Shown here in pieces: positions 14,383 through 16,261 of a stretch of DNA of 16,261 bases (position 1 is the first letter of the stretch; each line of letters opens with the position of its first letter). The translations under genes and the position numbers were made by a program. The notes under the pieces are model-generated. The model saw only the letters and a list, made by a program, of their open reading frames with translations. It did no database searches and was not told the DNA's origin. The stretch is from Actinomycetes bacterium. Its GTDB lineage: Bacteria > Actinomycetota > Acidimicrobiia > Acidimicrobiales > SZUA-35. The stretch lies in assembly GCA_024227975.1 (NCBI GenBank), contig JAAETV010000067.1, positions 1-16,261 on the forward strand, given 5' to 3'.

Positions 14383-15162
14383 TCAAGCAACAGAGCGGAG
14401 GTCGGCGACCGCCTCGGCCGGATCGCCGCTGGTCATGAGCGACTCACCGACCAGAACGGCGTGGTAGCCGGCGGTCCGAAGAAGCTCCGCATCATCTCGA
14501 CCTCTCACCCCGGACTCGGCCACCTTGACAACACCTTCGGGCAAGCAGCGGGCCACCCTGACCGCACGAGCCTGGTCGACCTCGAAGGTGGTGAGATCAC
14601 GCTGGTTCACCCCGACCAGGTTGGCTCCAACGGCCAGAGCCCGATCGACCTCGGCTTCGTCGTGGGTCTCAACCAGCACATCGAGCCCGATCTCGATGGC
14701 CAGATCGTGGAAGTCGGCCAGCTCGACATCATCGAGGGCGGCCACGATCAGCAGGATGCAGTCGGCCCCCATCAGGCGGGCATCGCACACGTCATGGGCC
14801 GAGACAGTGAAGTCCTTGCGCAGGACGGGTATCGAGACCGCCCCCCGGGCCTGGGCCAGATCGTCGGGGGATCCGCCGAAGAAATCGACATCGGTCAACA
14901 CCGACAGGCATGTTGCACCGCCTCGTGCGTACGACGCCGCCCTGGGACCAACCTCTACCCCCAGGTTGATGGCCCCCTTCGACGGCGACCGCCGCTTGAT
15001 CTCGCTGATCACCCCCAAACCATCGGCCCCCGTCAGGGCGCGTCGAAAACCACGTCCTGACGGCTGCTTGGAGGCTTGGTCGATCAGCGACTCCAGCGAC
15101 CGATCATCGGCGGAGGCCTCGGCCCGGTGGGCGGCCAGGATCTTGTCGAGATAGGTGACCAT
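14383..15162 (-). CDS. trpC: Indole-3-glycerol phosphate synthase
   Basis: Closes the indole ring from CdRP with loss of CO2 and water. It has 259 residues and is a free-standing barrel, not fused to TrpF. Active-site residues can be mapped on the S. solfataricus enzyme: Glu54 and Lys56 (ISEIKRRSPSKG), Lys116 (PVLRKDF), Glu165 (LVETHDEAE), Asn186 (VGVNQRDL) and Glu216-Ser217 (VAESGV), with constant offsets. The loop reads NQRDL where many TrpC have NNRNL, a tolerated change. The gene starts 24 nt after the ABM-protein gene ends, with an AGAGGG purine run upstream, and is followed by trpF after 68 nt. Confidence 0.97.
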   Translation of the reverse strand: MVTYLDKILAAHRAEASADDRSLESLIDQASKQPSGRGFRRALTGADGLGVISEIKRRSPSKGAINLGVEVGPRAASYARGGATCLSVLTDVDFFGGSPDDLAQARGAVSIPVLRKDFTVSAHDVCDARLMGADCILLIVAALDDVELADFHDLAIEIGLDVLVETHDEAEVDRALAVGANLVGVNQRDLTTFEVDQARAVRVARCLPEGVVKVAESGVRGRDDAELLRTAGYHAVLVGESLMTSGDPAEAVADLRSVA

Positions 15163-15186
15163 GGGCTTGTCGACCCTCTTCGACGC

Positions 15187-15498
15187 CTACAGGCTGATGC
15201 CTTTGGCCGCCACTGGAGTCATCATGGTGACCTCGGGGCGACCTCCGAGAAGGCCACCCATCGCTCCCATGGCCGCCTTCATCCGATCACCCTTGCCGTG
15301 GACATCGAGGGCCGCCTGATCGCGGTACAGCTCGAAGAAGTAGAAGACGTTCCCGTCGGCCGAGTCGGTATGGACGCTGTAGATCTCGAGGCCCTCTTCT
15401 TCGTCGGCTTCTGGAATCAGGGCCTCTAGGGCGGCTTGCAACTCGTCGGCCTTGCCGTCGGCTGCCGTCAGCTTGGCGATCAGTGAAATCTTGGACAT
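15187..15498 (-). CDS. ABM-domain (YgiN-like) small monooxygenase-family protein
   Basis: 103 residues from ATG 15498, giving MSKISLIAKLTAADGK; an upstream in-frame ATG adds 13 residues that do not fit the family. It is one ferredoxin-like ABM fold: first strand ISLIAKL, then the helix DELQAALEAL, the central GLEIYSVHTD and FYFFELYRDQAALDVHGKG with the conserved His, and PEVTMMTPV at the end. Members include quinol monooxygenases and many dimers of unknown role. Here it is the first gene of the trp cluster, 24 nt before trpC, and divergent from the response regulator. Any role in tryptophan metabolism is speculation. Confidence 0.85.
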   Translation of the reverse strand: MSKISLIAKLTAADGKADELQAALEALIPEADEEEGLEIYSVHTDSADGNVFYFFELYRDQAALDVHGKGDRMKAAMGAMGGLLGGRPEVTMMTPVAAKGISL

Positions 15499-15558
15499 CC
15501 AGTGAACGTACCTCACCGTCGAGCCGGCAGCCATCACGAGTTCCTAACAAAGAACCCG

Positions 15559-15564
15559 TACCCT
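15559..15564 (+). promoter_or_regulatory. -10 box of a leaderless response-regulator transcript
   Basis: TACCCT fits the actinobacterial TANNNT -10 pattern. Seven nt separate it from ATG 15572, so the start codon would itself be +1. No Shine-Dalgarno precedes the ATG, which agrees with a leaderless mRNA. No clear -35 box. Confidence 0.5.
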
Positions 15565-15571
15565 GCTCGAC

Positions 15572-16240
15572 ATGACGAGCGTCGTCGTTGTCGAAGACGA
15601 AACTGACATCGGTGATCTGCTCGCCCTGTATCTACGGCGGGAGGGCTGGCAGGTCCACATAGCAACATCGGGGAGCGAGGGACTGGAGGTGATCCGGGCC
15701 CGCAAGCCTGACTTCGTTGTCCTCGACATCGGCTTGCCCGGAGCCCTCGATGGGTTCGACGTGTGCCGTCAGCTCCGACAGACCTCGACCGTTCCTGTCC
15801 TCTTCCTGACTGCTCGTGACGATGAGGTCGACCGCATCCTCGGATTGGAGATGGGAGCTGACGACTATGTCACCAAACCCTTCTCTCCCCGGGAGATCGT
15901 GGCCAGGATCAAGGCCGTCCTGCGGCGAGGCCGTCTCGACGGGCCTGAGACATCATCACATGTAGAGTTCGGTGACCTGGTCATCGATCTCGATCGCCGA
16001 GAGGTATGCCGAGACGGTGAGCCGATCGGTCTCGCCACCCAGGAAATGGCACTGCTCAGCGTGTTCGTCGACCACCTCGGGGTGGTGCTGAGTCGTCAGC
16101 AGCTGCTTGACCTTGCCTGGGGTGACGACTGGATCGGTGATCCTCGAACCGTCGATGTCCATGTCCGCCAGCTCCGCCGCAAGCTCGGTGAGGACCTCCC
16201 TCTGGTGACCGTCCGCGGCTTCGGCTATCGACTGGGTTGA
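15572..16240 (+). CDS. Response regulator transcription factor, OmpR/PhoB family
   Basis: Two-component output protein of 222 residues. The receiver domain (1-118) has the acidic pair in VVEDE, phospho-acceptor Asp52 in VVLDIGLPG, Thr80 in LFLTARDD and Lys102 in YVTKPFSPREIVARI. The winged-helix DNA-binding domain (about 130-222) has GEPIGLATQEMALL, LLDLAWGDDWIGDPRTVDVHVRQLRRKLGE (recognition helix in the last part) and VRGFGYRLG. The start ATG is preceded by a -10 box at leaderless distance. The stimulus and targets cannot be told from the sequence. A sensor kinase gene probably begins 2 nt after the stop. Confidence 0.95.
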   Translation: MTSVVVVEDETDIGDLLALYLRREGWQVHIATSGSEGLEVIRARKPDFVVLDIGLPGALDGFDVCRQLRQTSTVPVLFLTARDDEVDRILGLEMGADDYVTKPFSPREIVARIKAVLRRGRLDGPETSSHVEFGDLVIDLDRREVCRDGEPIGLATQEMALLSVFVDHLGVVLSRQQLLDLAWGDDWIGDPRTVDVHVRQLRRKLGEDLPLVTVRGFGYRLG

Positions 16241-16242
16241 GG

Positions 16243-16261
16243 ATGCAACGCCGGCTGATAA
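16243..16261 (+). CDS. Start of the next gene, perhaps the sensor histidine kinase (3' partial)
   Basis: ATG CAA CGC CGG CTG ATA, reading MQRRLI, cut by the window end. It starts 2 nt after the response-regulator stop. The basic then hydrophobic beginning fits a membrane sensor kinase, the usual partner at this place. Only six codons are visible, so this is mostly context. Confidence 0.4.

Overview
The window is high-GC chromosomal DNA from an actinobacterium. The gene complement and styles of regulation fit a deep-branching lineage such as Acidimicrobiia better than Streptomyces or Mycobacterium; that lineage call is inference. Everything is core metabolism or housekeeping. I see no insertion sequence, CRISPR array, tRNA, rRNA or phage gene.

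Layout. (1) 2-4308, + strand: a type II fatty-acid synthesis operon, fabD (5' end cut by the window) - fabH - fabG - acpP - fabF, with overlapping or tight junctions. Converging on it are fabZ (4366-4827, -) and an HU gene (5005-5301, -). (2) 5622-6449, +: an ECF sigma factor of SigR/SigH type followed at once by its RsrA-like zinc anti-sigma factor. The region just upstream carries a textbook SigR-type promoter, which implies autoregulation. (3) 6450-8424, +: leuA of the actinobacterial long type. It is preceded by a strong extended -10 promoter, a leucine-rich 14-codon leader peptide and several RNA hairpins, that is, a candidate leucine attenuator. (4) 8464-15498, -: a long co-directional cluster, in transcription order ABM-domain protein, trpC, trpF, trpB, trpA, a small Cys4/HxHxH protein, a FAD/NAD disulfide oxidoreductase, and after a 78-nt gap a DUF3179 lipoprotein. 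From trpB to the oxidoreductase all junctions overlap by 4-11 nt, so these genes are probably one transcript. trpE, trpG and trpD are not here. (5) 15572-16261, +: an OmpR/PhoB-family response regulator with a leaderless-type promoter, and the first codons of a following gene.

Points most worth a second look: FabD carries a C-terminal lipoyl/biotinyl-like barrel-sandwich domain; the leuA leader peptide may be translated from a leaderless or nearly leaderless mRNA; a GGAAT-N18-GTT promoter sits exactly before the sigR-like gene; two unassigned genes (a HIT-like zinc protein and a disulfide oxidoreductase with a changed catalytic dyad) are translationally coupled to trpBA; and a perfect 14-bp hairpin contains the stop codon of the DUF3179 gene. 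I found no clearly new defence or mobile system.
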